Assembly: GCA_003415625.1 (NCBI GenBank)
Contig: PYIU01000002.1
Coordinates: 310,001 to 374,000, forward strand
Source of the DNA: Aquanectria penicillioides
Lineage: Eukaryota; Ascomycota; Sordariomycetes; Hypocreales; Nectriaceae
Length of the DNA stretch: 64,000 nt
Reading direction: 5' to 3'
A program made the position numbers and the translations under genes. The notes below the pieces were generated by a model that saw nothing but the letters and a program-made list of their open reading frames with translations, was not told where the DNA came from and ran no database searches. The stretch's first letter is position 1. Every line of letters begins with the position of its first letter. Shown here one piece after another: positions 1 to 12,658 of the stretch.

Positions 1-2639
1 CCAATATAAAGGTAAAGATGCTAGGCACTAGAATAGAGCTTTAGTCGCCGCACCTAAGCATTATGGCGGCCTTAGCCTTAAAGGGATCCCTATTCTTCTA
101 TTTATACAATAATAAAAAGATGCATATTATTGCCTTGCCTCTATGCTACTTATAGTACAATAAGATTGCCTCTATATTTAAATTCTAGCAGTTTCAGTTT
201 AGTAGAGTGATTACTATAATCCCTTTGCTTTAGGGGATTGGTTGCTTAAACATATAGCATTACCAGTTTAGTATCTCTAGATCTAACTTATCTTACTCTC
301 CCTTTTGGATCCTTTTAAGGAGCCTCTATAGATTAGAGTCTCTAGCCGCTTAAACCTACTTATCTAGTATAATAATAGACTTAAACTTACACTAGATTAT
401 ATAGCCTTTATTATACTATTATGCCTTTTTAATCTGCCTCTTTATATTAGTCTTTAACCCTACCTTTACTATATTAAGTAGTATTATTATTTCTATTATT
501 AGGCAGAACTAATAGAAGTCCCTATAGAATAGCACTATAGAAATGCTATTAAATGGCTCCTTACTATTATAGTATTAATAGAGCCTATTATTAGTAATGT
601 ATAGTATTTGCCTATTAAGTATACTTATTTTATTTACAATTAGCAATAGCTTTTTTTTTTACTGTACCTATACTATACCTTTAACTTAAGGGAGATATAC
701 TTTACTAATATCTTTTGTCTTCTTAATGCCTATATTATATATTAAGTGAATTATTATACTATTAATTTAGGCTATTACTATACTAAATATAGCTATTACT
801 AATATACAATTTAATATACTCTTTTTATAGAAGAGGCAAGCTAATGCCTTAATAATTTTAGACTTTTTTATACTGCCTTCTTTATTAATATATTGCAGTA
901 ATAACTCTTTTAGTGCTTTTTTACTACTATTATACTTTACTGCATTAAGATATTAATATATTAATATAAATGCAGTATATTAATAATAGTTTAGTATAAA
1001 CTATTATAAAATAGCTTACTTAATGTCTTTAAATATTACTAATAGTGCTATCTTTACTGCAATTAAGGGCCCTATAATATTAGGGTTTATAGATACTAAT
1101 AGCATTATATTATTTCTATTTTTATTTAACTTAATTAATGCTTTGCTAAAGCCGCTAAATACTTTTGCTACTACTTGCAATAGTATTTCTATTATACTAC
1201 TAGTTATTATAGCCCTTTAGATCTCTTAAATCTTGCTCTTAATTTCCTTAAATGTATAGTTTTACTAGCTTTTAATTGCCTTTAGCTATAATATTTATAG
1301 GGTTAATGTTTTTGCTTAATTAATAGGCCTAAGCCCTTTAGTAATAGTAAGGTCTAACTTTTGCTTAAACCCCTATATGTTCTTTTAGAACTGTATAAGC
1401 TGCTATAGTGTCCTTAATAGTTGCTATAACCCTATTGTAATCTTATTGGCCCTAGCAATAGAGTGTATTATATCGATTAATTGCCTTAAATTGCTATACT
1501 AATTGCTATAGTACCTTTTACCTTCCTTATTAATGTTTTTACTATTAGTATTTACTATACTATTGCCTTTATCTTTAGTATCTATCTCCCTTAATGCAGC
1601 CTAAAGCTTTATATCTTACTTGGCATTTTTTGCTAACCTTTTTAATAATTAAATATTTGCTACTACTTGCTAAAGCCTATTAAGCATTCTATTTTACTAT
1701 TACATCTATATATTATAAATATTACTACTATAAGACTTTAAGAACTATCCTTATAGAATAAAGAGGCTAAAATGCTAGATAGCTACCCTTTATAAATTAC
1801 CTGCCTATTAGTATATATCTTATAGCAGCCGCTTTCTTTAAAGTATTTACTTATAATAATGCTATATATCTTCTTTATAGCTAAAATCTATATTAATAAA
1901 TCTATTAAAGCTAATAATAGTTAGCTTATTTAGCTTTTATATTACCTACACTTACTGCTTTAATCCCTTCTAACTGTTATTAAATAGCATAAAATATCTA
2001 TAATAATTGCTTATAGGCTTGCTTTACAATATAACTATTCTTATATAGTTATATAGATATATATCCTACAATATATCTTTATAGTATATATATGCCTTTA
2101 AGTATAAGAGCTTTTAGCTACTTGCTTTTAAAGTAATAATATTTACTTCTATTTAATTCTTCCCTTTTATATCCTTTTAGCACTCTTTTAAATAGTTTTA
2201 CTACTGCATAAAGAACTAATATAGGCTTATTATATTTAGAAATATCTATTAATATATACTACTATATTTATTAAGGAAGCCTAATATACTAAATATTACT
2301 TTTACTTAAAAAAGTGGCTTTTTTATAAAGATTTAATTTATAACCTTTAGAAAGTATTGCTTTATATTACCCTACTAACACTACTGCCTAGCTGCTTAAA
2401 ATAGCGCTAGAGTCTATAATGGCCTAGCTGTTTGTAATGGCTCTATTGTTTAGGTGCTATTAGCTATAATACTGCTATTAGCCTATATAAGCTAAAGTAT
2501 CTCTATAGCTATTGCAGCTTGCTTTTAAATTGGGTTCTTTACCTTTATTGTATAGTTTATTAAATAGTATATAAGTGCTATAGTCTTTATTTATATACTA
2601 ATAAACAATATATTATAGTTATGCTAGAGGCCGGCCGCT

Positions 2640-5330
2640 ATAGTTAAGTTCTATTTATTTACTATAGTATAGTTGTATTATAGGTATAGAATGCTTTAGG
2701 CTATATATATTGTTTTCTCTATTAGGTCCTATAGTGCATTAAAGCAATAGAGATAGCGCTTTACTGCCAGTTGGCTAAGGGAATACTTTAGGCATATTGG
2801 GCTGTATATATAAATCTATATGCTACTAGTATAGAAGTTTGCCTCCTTCTTGAACCGCTCTATTAATAGGAGCCTTACTGTTATTAAGTCTAATATGCTA
2901 GTATATATTAACCGCTTTAATGCCTCTAACTTAAAGGAGGCTATATTTAGTTACTATTGCTTTATTGATTAAAATTTATATCTATCTCTATCTATTATTA
3001 TAGGCTGCTTTATATACCTTTATAAATATACTATTAATATAGCAAATAAGCCTCTTTTAGTCCCTTTTTTATATATTTACCTCTTCTTTTTATTCTTTAT
3101 CTTTTTATGCCTCTTCTAGCCCTATATATAAGCCTTTATTATCTATTACAATAGGTCTTAAGTTTGCATTTCTATACACTTAAAGAAGCCTATATAAATA
3201 TAGAGCACTGCACTTATTTATCTCTATAGCGCTATAGTAATGACTAATGCATTTAAATATAGATAAGTTCTTTATATTAATATAATGCTAAAAGAATAGA
3301 TGCATTTTATAGTAAAAAAAGGTTGCTAAGCTAATAGGATTAAATATTGCAAGCCTTAACCTTTTTATAGATTGATTTAAATCTTATAAAAACTGCTTTA
3401 TACTATTTAGGTTATATAATTAATATACAATAAGCTATAATTTAATTAGGTTTATAATATTATTTAGGTTTAATATAAACTAAATTGCTAGTATACTATA
3501 ATGGATAAATAGTAATTTAATCCTTTTATATATTGCTAAACTTATTTCCTTTAACTTAATCTAACTGTATCTAAAGGCTATTAAATACTTAAGTAATTTC
3601 TTTACTTTTTTATTTTTTATATACCTTACTATCTTTAGTTTAGCTTTAGCTGCCTTAAGCCTTATAGGCATAAGGTTCTATACAATCCGCTTAATCTACT
3701 TATAGTTACTTCTAGCTATACTAATTATGCTTACTCTTCTATTCTTTAACTAAACCTCTATATTAAACACTAAAAATAGAAAGATATAATAGCTTAAGAA
3801 CTGTTTGCTATACTACTAAAGCACTACCTATACTTAAGGCTATAGGCCTATATTTTAAAGCCCTACTAGCTCTTTTTAAATTGTATTATAAAATGCTATA
3901 CTAAAACTTAAACTTCTTAGCTCTATAATAGCCTCTTTACTGCACTATAGGCTGCCTCCTTTATATAGAAATAGTATTAAAAACAATTTTATAAAGAACT
4001 ATATATTATTAGAATTAGCAAATGTATTACCCTTTAGTATATAGATATATAGGTACTGCAATCTTTCTTGCCTAATACCTTTATTGCCTCTATTGTTTAT
4101 TAGTGTATTTATAGCAAATTGTAGTATCTTTGCATTAAATAACTGCTATTTAGTATCTACTATAAACATTCCTAAGGATATAATTTTATTGATTAATATT
4201 TTTAAGCTTAATATTTGCATTTTATTATCTTTATTATTACTAAAGGTATAGTCCTTTTTAGCTTACTGCAATTAAGGCTGCTCTATTATCTATACAATTT
4301 AATTCTAATCCTTTAGATCTTTTGCTATAGTATTTATATTTTAGGGCTTTTTATTCTTAATGCCTTAATTAATTAAAGGCATAAGCTATACTATTTTAAT
4401 TCTTTTTTTAGCAGTAAGTTCTTAATGGTTTATATACTAATAGAGCAACTTTAGTATATTGCCTTTTGCTTTACTCTAGCTATATAGCTTGGCCTTATTA
4501 ATATAGATATCTTAATAGTAAGGGTTATTTTACTTTAGCTATACTAATGCCTTTTTAATTTTATATCTTTATACTAATAGTAGCTTTATTAAATTTTAGG
4601 GTATTGGCTTTTTATGCCTATACTAAAATATATAAATACTGTTTAAAACCTTTAATAGTAGGTATAGCAAGACCTTTACTATAAGATTCTATATATTATT
4701 TAGGAATATAGTAATATGCCCTTTAATATAGTATATATAGTTGCTTTTTTATTTGCCTTTTTTAGCAATATGCATCCTTATAATAAAACTAAATAAAAAG
4801 TATATAGCAATTAGCTTTTCCTTAAAAATAGTTAGTCCCTTTAGTTTATTTAGGTATATATATTTGCAATTTAGGCTCTTATATATAAAGGCCTTATTGC
4901 TAATTATTAGGGAAGATAGTGCATAAATATAGTTGCTATAGCACTATATATTTTAGCCAATTAAGTAGTATATTATATAGTTAAAGGGATGCTATTAAAG
5001 AGCTTCCTTATAGACTGCAATTTAATCTTTTTAACTTATAGGCTATAGGTTGTATCTATTTATTTTGCTATAATAGACCTTATATATCTATATTAATAGA
5101 GTGTCTTTATTGTAGAAGGCCTTATAGAAGGCAGCTATAATAGATACCTTTATTTTATTTAATATAGGTATATATTAAGAGTGGCTTTTATTAATAGCTT
5201 TTAACTTATTAAAGTCTTTCTTAAGGCTATTTATTAATGCTTTAATAATTGCTTGCTGCTAATTAATACTATTAATTTGCTTTATATATATTTGCTTTGC
5301 CTTTAGCTCTATATTATTATTTTGGCTTGG
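2640..5330 (-). pseudogene. Degenerate minus-strand coding traces inside the RIP island
   Basis: On the reverse complement several windows stay open much longer than expected for such AT-rich DNA, for example around 5170-5320 (Lys/Gln-rich helix-like), 3560-3660 (Lys-rich, starting LKAAKAKLK) and 2690-2945 (amphipathic, few stops). The Lys-rich stretch resembles the linker before the reverse transcriptase of non-LTR elements, but no YADD-type motif was found in the right place, so a LINE origin is only a guess. A DNA transposon is equally possible. Confidence 0.25.
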
Positions 5331-6341
5331 CCTTTTAATAGACTATCTACTAATGCCTTACCTACTGTCTTTATTGCTATTCCTATAGTTTTTACTGCTA
5401 CTTATAGTAAAGGCTTAATAATAGGTTTTATTACTATTAGTATTTGTTTTATTAGTGATTATAATAATATTCCCTATTGTTTTTATACTTAATTCTTTTA
5501 TTTTAGGGCCTACTAAAGGGTCTTTATTATCTAAAGCTTTAGTAGGGCATTCTTAAGCTTTATAGTAAATAGTACTGCTATTACTGCTTTATAGTATAGG
5601 CAAAACTGCATAATATTATAAGGCTTTTAATTAACTAGCAATATATATGCCTATTCTACTTAATAAGCTTTTTTTATTTATATTAACTTTACTATTAACT
5701 TAAAAAATAGGTGTTTATTTAAGCTATTACTGCCTGCTCTTTATTAATGCTTTTAGTGGCTTTATATCTATAGCCTGCTTAAGCAGCTATAAGCTAAAAG
5801 GTATAAATTAAATTCTAGTTTTAATCCTTTTATTAATAGGCTAAAAATACTATAAACTTAAAGGCAGTATTTATACACTTAAGGGTAGTGTCTATAGTGC
5901 ATTTTATAATAATTGTAAGCTATTAGCTATTATCTTTATAATATTGCTATAATTTAGGGCTTATTTTCTTTTGCCTTTAAGATCTATACCTTTATTATTA
6001 TTATAATATAAGCTTTAGGATATTATTAATACTATATCTTTAATTGCAGCTAACTATACATTTATTGCTAATAGTATATAGAAAATATATTTAAGATTTA
6101 AATAGCCTATCTCCCTGCCTTTTTGCCTTTTAAAAGGCTTAATTGCTTTTTTATTTATTATAGCTTGCTATTTTATTAGGCTGATTTTATACTTGGCTAA
6201 AATATTACTAAAGTAGGAGAATATAAAGTGAGCTATAATTAGTGTTTTGCTATATATACTATTACTATTAAAGCTATACTAATGCCTAAATGCATTCTCT
6301 TTAGAGTTAATCTTACTATTTCTAATACTATTTAGGGATAC

Positions 6342-6724
6342 TGTGTTAGTGGACGGGGACACTGGCCAAAATACATACCCTACCTAAAAGGGTATAGGGT
6401 AAGCAGGTTCGGTCGAAGACCGAACAGCCTTCCCAAGCAGCTGCAAACAACTTAAAAGAATATTAAAGCATCTAATCGAATGCTTTAGGGTGTCCCTCAA
6501 AAAAAAGAAAGAAAGAAAATAGGGCAGAAAGTCATAAATAAAGTAATATCATAAGGGGCTGCACCAGGACTTCAATAGGGTCTAAATGCAAGGAATTCAA
6601 AATTTCAAAAATAAAAATTGATTGGAGAAAACTGCCTGTTCATTTCCTATATCTCTAAGGTCCCTTTTATCTTCCTAACCAACCTAATGACAGATTGATC
6701 CACATTACCCTAGACCCCAACTCA
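6342..6724. mobile_element. Probable solo LTR, not RIP-degraded
   Basis: A 383-bp block of normal composition sits inside the AT-rich island. It begins TGTGTTAGTGG and ends CCCCAACTCA, that is TG...CA with imperfect terminal inverted similarity (the reverse complement of the end reads TGAGTTGGGG). It is flanked by ATAC at 6338-6341 and 6725-6728; if the left end is moved one base the duplication becomes ATACT. This fits a solo LTR of a retrotransposon different from the copia family elsewhere in the window. It contains a perfect hairpin at 6407-6425 and an A/G-rich tract near 6500-6530. At under 400 bp it is below the repeat length usually needed for RIP, which would explain its good condition. 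Confidence 0.65.
6407..6425. repeat. Perfect 8-bp hairpin inside the solo LTR
   Basis: GTTCGGTC and GACCGAAC are exact inverted repeats around a GAA loop. Within an LTR such a structure could be part of the transcript leader or terminator, but no function can be shown. Confidence 0.6.
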
Positions 6725-9250
6725 ATACTAATATTAGTGCAATAGCTTTATTATAAATAATATCTTCTTTATTAATATAGCTTTAGCTTGCTAAAGTACT
6801 AAAATTATCTATTAATTGGCTTTATTTACTATTACTTTAGGCTATTATAATAAAGGCAATTAATTATTTACTATTATATATCTTTAGCCTTAATAGCTTT
6901 TACTTTTAGCTTTTTATAACTATTTACTATAATTAATAACCTATATAGTGCTATTACTATACTTTTACCTTACTCTTTTAGTAGCTTTCTTTTGCTATAA
7001 TGCTTTATGCTTTAATAAGGATATTCTCTATATGCTTTTAGGGCAACTTAACCCTTTTAATAGCTTGCTAATACAACCTTTTTAGCACCTTAAATAATAC
7101 CTTATAAGCAGCTATTAACTACAAGCTGCAATAACCTTAATACCCTAGCTTTTTAGGGTCTAGCTTAAATGTTTAGTATTTTTATTACTCTTACTGCTAT
7201 AGCATTTATTGTAACTATATATAAAAAATATCTATAGAATATATATATTTTCCTAAAAAACTTTTTTAACCTATTTTAATATATAGTCTTAAAATATCTT
7301 TAGATAGCTTAGTTCTATTAGTGCTGCATTTATATAAGTATACTAAACACAACTCTATATATTAATAACTTTACTATAATTATAATGGAATAGATATTCT
7401 ATTCTATAATTTTATTTTTTATTTGCATTGCTTTTTCTATATTTAGCCTTTCCTAAACTTATAATAGTATTAAAAGCTTAGGCTATAGAGCGCTCCCTAT
7501 AGACGCTACTATTAGAGTCCAACCCCTATTTATTATAGGCTTTTTAACTTTAGTATCTTTCGGCTTTAGTAACTGCATTTAGTTTACTTATATAATTATA
7601 ATATAGTTTAGATTTTTTATAAGAGTAGGTTATTTCCTTTAGGGAAAGTCTATAATACTATAACTTACTTTTCTTCTTTATCTCTTTTTACCTTTATAAA
7701 ATGTTTTTTGCTAAAAGAAAAGGTCCTACTATTCTAAATGCTAAAATGCCTTTAATATTTGCTTAAAGCTTAAGCAGTAATATAACTATATACTTCTTTA
7801 TAAAGCCCTATATACTAACCCAATTTACTTTTCCTTTTTAGTATTATATAAAGGGTTTTAATGCTAAGACTATTAAAAGAGTATACCTTATGCCCCCTGC
7901 CTAGCTGCTTACCCTATAGTATGCTATACTTAAAGTAAGTAATAACTAAAATAGGTCTACTAAAGCAATTCTTTTTAATATTAATCTCTTTATTTATAAT
8001 TAAATAAGCTTCTTTACTTTAAACTCTATTGCATTAACTATAGTATAGATAGGTATTAGTGCCTAATAAGTAATTAAATAGGTGGTTTTAGATGTGCGGC
8101 TATATATATCTATATGCCTTAATCTAGAAAATTAAATAAATAGATAGCCTTAAAGAAAAAGTAAGTGAAATTATTAATTATACTATCTTTACTATTATTA
8201 TTTGCAATTATTTATATTAACTGTAGGTTATTACCTTTTGATTTCCTTTATAATAGATACTAACTGTTATTAATATTAAAAAACGCTTTTTCTTTGCGTT
8301 TAATCCATTTCCTATTATACCTCCCTTTATAAGCCTAATAGGCCCTATTCTCTATATAGGCCAGACTGGCCTAAAAAAGGATATTAAGCTGCTCCTTAAT
8401 AATAATTAATTGCAATGCTATGCCTTTATCTAACTATTATTTTATATTATTTCTAGATTGCTAGATAAAATGCCTTATTAAGGCTATTATCTCTTTATAG
8501 TCTTTATTATCTTCTCTATTTATAAATAGCTTTAGTTTATTCTATACAATAAAATAATTAATAAGCCTAAATCTATTTTTATTTTAAAAGTATTATTTTC
8601 TTACTTTAGGTATATTATTGGCCTTTTAGATTATAATATTATAATAAATCTACTAATACTAAAATAGAACTATATCTTTATTATTATACTAAACTTTTAG
8701 TCTTTTTTAAAGAGGGGTCTGCTTAATGCTATATTTACTAGCCCTACTACTTTAGGTCCTAGTATAGCTAGCTTAAGTTTATTTTATAGAGAGGTTATAT
8801 TTAAATTTCTATTGCCATTAAAGAAATCGTTTAAATAGATAGTACTAAGCAAAAGAGAGTTATCCCCTAACGCTTTTATTATACTATTTAAATAACCTTA
8901 CTTTGCATTACTAGATAATACGCACACTCCTTAATTTAAGCTACCTCTATTTAGTATAGAATCTGCCTTTAGTCTTACTTTAGCTTTATTAAATAATATA
9001 GATAAGCTATAGGGGCCTAATGACCTTAGCAATAGATCCTTTAATGCTACTATCCCTACAATAAATGTAACTAACCGAAACCTCTATAATTATAAGCGTA
9101 AATAACTACTATACAATCTTTGCCTTATCTATATAAAGCAGTTCTTTATTTATCTATATACTATATTTACTATAGTATTTTAATATTAATGCAATATTAA
9201 TTGAAATTAAATTACCCCTCTATAGCCACTTAAAAGATATATTCTCTACA

Positions 9251-10363
9251 TTCCCTCTTGCTTCTATCTGTAGATAGGATATGGCGCGTAATCTTAGAGC
9301 CCTGTACGATAAATCCAATTGCCCTTTGGCCCCACGGCCAACCTCTATGCCTCTAACCCTATTGTTCCAAAAGGCTTAAATGATAAAATGGCGCGCTAGG
9401 CCGCCTTTTTTAATTTTCTTGTGCCGCTTGGGTAAGGTGACCTCATTCCACGAAATTTCAAGTGGGAAGATAAAGAAATCAGCCACTAGGGCAAAAATGA
9501 ATGGCCCCGTCACATTGGGCCGCAATCAAAAGGTAGCTCAAATCCCAGCGTTGGTTGAGCAGGAAATTTGGACATTTGGGTGGGTCGGAAACCGCCACTA
9601 CTGTGGACAGCGCATCAGGAAGGTTGAATATCTGCGGCAGATAATAGGAAATACCTGCAATTGGCTGCTGACACGGTATCTTGTTCTGTTAATGCAATAA
9701 AATTGTTAGTTGCCTCTCTGCTTACAACCTTCAGATTGGTTGTCATCGGGCGATGTTTTTGCTCGGTGGAGAGCGTGGTGAATGGGGCGCGGAGTTGATG
9801 AAAATGCGAACGAGCGAGGTACTTCCGCTCGAACTGTGGAGTAAGATGGAATGACAGCCTCCCTCTGCAGCTCCGGAACAATGATATAAGAAATCGTTGC
9901 TTCTATGGAGCCCTAGAGCGATATTTGCAAGTGGCGTCAACAGCCCACGGGCCGGGACGTTGGTTCAGTTTCCGCGATGCCGTGATTGGCTCGTAAGTCT
10001 CGGGAACGCACAAGCGCAACGGGCCGGATCGACGGAAAATGCCTTCAAGTGATAAACGGCTCACTTTTGGACCCTGCTACCATTAGCTACATATTTTAGC
10101 GGGTCGTGAACCTGTCTGGATTTACCGGAACGACGAGGCTTGGGTTCCGTCAGTTGAGATTCATGTTGAACGCGATAGCCGGGGTCCATATCCCAGTTCC
10201 GAGGAGGCCACTTTCTGCGCGGAAGAAGGCAATCGTGTTGGTTCTGCCGAATATGAAATCATAACTCGAGAGTCACGTAAAGCTGCCGCGGCATGTTCCC
10301 ATTTGGTGCCCGAAGTGTGGATACCATTCGTGCATTAGGGCCCGTCCGCACAGTCTTAATCCC
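9251..10363. other. Intergenic, no gene recognised
   Basis: Composition is normal from here on. Several short ORFs exist on both strands (up to about 106 codons), but none shows a recognisable motif or plausible exon chain. It may contain decayed sequence bordering the RIP island. Confidence 0.5.
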
Positions 10364-10720
10364 TCAACTAAGCCTCATATCATCAAGCCCACGGTCGAAC
10401 AAACTCAAGGCGACATAAATGCAGCTCATGACGAGGAATCCCAAGATAAGGCCAACGGAGAACACGGCAGAGACAATATCAATGAGGTTGATAAGGTTAT
10501 TGCCAGGAGCCTTAATAGTCCTAGTGTGATGCCAGGCCTCGGGATGAACCGTCTTCGTGTGCACACACGATAGGTGCGTGTCCCCCAGAAACCAGCAGTT
10601 GGCATTGAAAAACATGGTTGATTGCAAGGGCTAGTCCGACCAGAATGGCGGTAAACACGGCTACCAATTGCTGCACTGGGACGAACCATGGGGCTCCTAG
10701 AATTGCAACGTCGTATGAGG
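10364..10720 (-). pseudogene. Possible membrane-protein remnant
   Basis: Two hydrophobic segments lie in different frames of the minus strand. One (about 10590-10700) reads through APWFVPVQQLVAVFTAIL-like residues; the other (10364-10560) contains a long apolar helix ending in ALSLF before a stop at 10364. They would join into one two-helix protein only through a frameshift near 10560. No family is recognised. It could be a decayed gene or chance. Confidence 0.25.
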
Positions 10721-10962
10721 TAGTATTGTTGGTGGAATTTCACTAGTACAACCAGGGGCAAGCAACAACATCAGGCCCTAATTCGATCAAATAGGGCCAC
10801 GTCACGACTTTCCTGTCTGTATGATACGACATACAAGATTGGTTTGGGGCCTCGCTTATCTTCGCCATCACGTGTTCTGTCCTGCGTACATATTTCTTCC
10901 AAGCAGACACACTGACTCATGCAGGGATGTTGGCTGCGGGAATGTACCGTTAGCGTTCATGG

Positions 10963-10970
10963 ATAAATAG
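10963..10970 (+). promoter_or_regulatory. TATA-like box of the terpene synthase
   Basis: ATAAATAG lies about 115 bp before the start codon at 11085, a usual distance for a fungal TATA element when the leader is short. Confidence 0.4.
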
Positions 10971-11084
10971 GGGTTCGTGATCATAAGGTGTGAGTTTTAG
11001 TCCAAGCTCAGATAATAACGCATCCCTTTTCCTCCATCCATCCACAGTGTTGAAAACCATTCTCGTGTAATTGGACTATTCAGT

Positions 11085-12658
11085 ATGACGGAGACAGCAA
11101 CCACGACCGTGTTGGACGGATCCCAGATCCAGGAGAAGGAACTTATTGCGATGCAGCCAGTTGAAACCCCATCGGAGATTCGCATTCACTTCCCGGACAT
11201 GTTTTCGTCTATTATGGCCGCTGATCCCGTTGTGAACGTTAACTACGATGAAGTCAAGGAGGAGTCCGCTGCCGCAATCAAGGAGTATATCCATCTAGTC
11301 ATCTAAACATTGTATCCAAGGCTCACCACCCTTCAAGGCTCTTTCAAGTGGATGCCCGTACAGCCGAGCTGTATGCCAAGGCCGATTTTGGTTTCCTGTG
11401 CGCGATTTGGGTGCCGTATGCTGATAAGGAGGCCCTTCGAAACTTGACCGATTGGCAGTACTGGGTATGTGTTGATCTTCTTGTGGATCCGTGTGTAATG
11501 AGCTCCCCGAACACTTTCTAATCGTTGTCAGGCATTTATGTTTGATGATCGTAAGTAAGACTGTACTTGATCATCATGAATGATTCTCACCCTGATTAGA
11601 ATTCGATGAGGGCCACCTCAAAGATGATCCCATCTTGGCCAAAGAGGCAGTGGATGAGAGTCTTTCCATCTTGAAAGCGGGTGAGGATTATGAGACCGTT
11701 GACAAGAAGGAGAAGCCATTACTTCATCTATTCCAAATTATCTGGCGACGATTCCAAAAGGTTAGTCATCCAGTCCAAGGCCGATCCAATTACTAATGCC
11801 TCTTTAGAGATCCTCCCTTCGTAAGTAGCCATATGCTTTTGTGTGACTGTCGCCAACCATGACTAGAGAGACAGGAGCGTTTCATCGAGTACCACCGCAT
11901 TTGGTTTGAAGGTTTGCTCGGACAAGTGGACGCGATTAAAGAGGACTCTTGGTTCTCTATTCCTATTGAAGAATACATGGACCGCCGCCGGATCACACTC
12001 GGAGGATTGCCAAGCTTCGTGATGGTCGAGTGAGTTAGTCCTATTTCCACTGGTGATTACTTGACTAATCTGATTAGATACTGCTGCGACATAGAGCTCG
12101 CCAAGGAATACATCGATCTTCACCCTATTCAAGAGTGCATGCGCATCTCTATTGATCTGATGATTCTGTAAGCGTTGGATTCTACTATCCATGAAGTGTG
12201 CTAATTTCGAAGTTCAAATGATATTCTCTCGCTGCCTAAAGATCTCGTAAGTCGTGAAAGTATCAGGACAGTTGTTGATATACTAATGGAGCATAGGAGC
12301 AAGGTGGAGACATCAACTTGATTTACTTTCTCAAGCGACAGAACCTGTCCGAGCAAGATGCTGTTGATCTGATCGGTCGCAAGATCGAGAAGTGCTATGA
12401 AGACTGGCATCTGGGGCTAGCCAAGCTCCGACCATACGGCCAGGTTATTGATAAAGAGCTTCTCAGATATATCGACTGCTGCCGCAATATGGCATTGGGA
12501 AACCTTCACTGGAGGTTTGTGACCACGTTAATGCAATATTAGAAGCCAGCTAACATGACATTAGTTTCAAGTCAGAGCGATATTTCGGAAAGAGGGGGCC
12601 AGAGGTTAGGGATGCCCGCTTCTTTGATATGCCAGTGATTCCGGCAGTGCAGGTGTAA
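11085..12658 (+). CDS. Class I terpene synthase, sesquiterpene type, 10 exons
   Basis: Predicted exons are 11085-11284, 11338-11464, 11532-11550, 11600-11760, 11808-11820, 11867-12029, 12078-12167, 12213-12246, 12297-12514 and 12565-12658. They sum to 1119 nt, giving 372 residues with no internal stop. The protein has the aspartate-rich metal motif DDQFDEG (residues 114-120, split by intron 3), the second metal motif NDILSLPKD (260-268; the usual final Glu is Asp) and a C-terminal RY pair (347-348) that contacts diphosphate. These residues and the length fit fungal cytosolic class I cyclases that ionise farnesyl diphosphate with Mg2+. The exact product cannot be read from sequence. Exons 3 (19 nt) and 5 (13 nt) are microexons. 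No P450 or polyketide gene adjoins it; the nearest intact partner is the DHA2 transporter at 16978. An apparent frameshift near 11304 disappears when intron 1 (GT...CTAAAC...AG) is removed. Confidence 0.9.

Larger units (their letters stand above)
1..9250. repeat. AT-rich RIP-degraded repeat island
   Basis: The stretch is almost entirely TA/TTA/AAT-type words with stops in all frames and no ORF of convincing length, and it changes abruptly to balanced composition at about 9250. Loss of CpA/TpG with gain of TpA is what RIP produces in repeats of ascomycetes. The + strand is T-richer than A. In the copia copies of this window, the strand that is T-rich is the antisense strand, so the original element here probably read on the minus strand. 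The ancestral element is not identified, and its left end lies outside the window. The GC-normal block at 6342-6724 is a separate, later insertion. Confidence 0.85.

Noticed and set aside
1..9250. Third copy of the copia element
   Set aside because: None of its LTR words (GGCCGCTATATC, TTGTTTACA) nor the mutated zinc-knuckle and reverse transcriptase boxes could be found on either strand.
11280..11310. Frameshift or early stop in the terpene synthase
   Set aside because: A 53-bp intron (11285-11337) with GTATAT donor, CTAAAC branch site and AG acceptor restores the frame and gives the expected family sequence.
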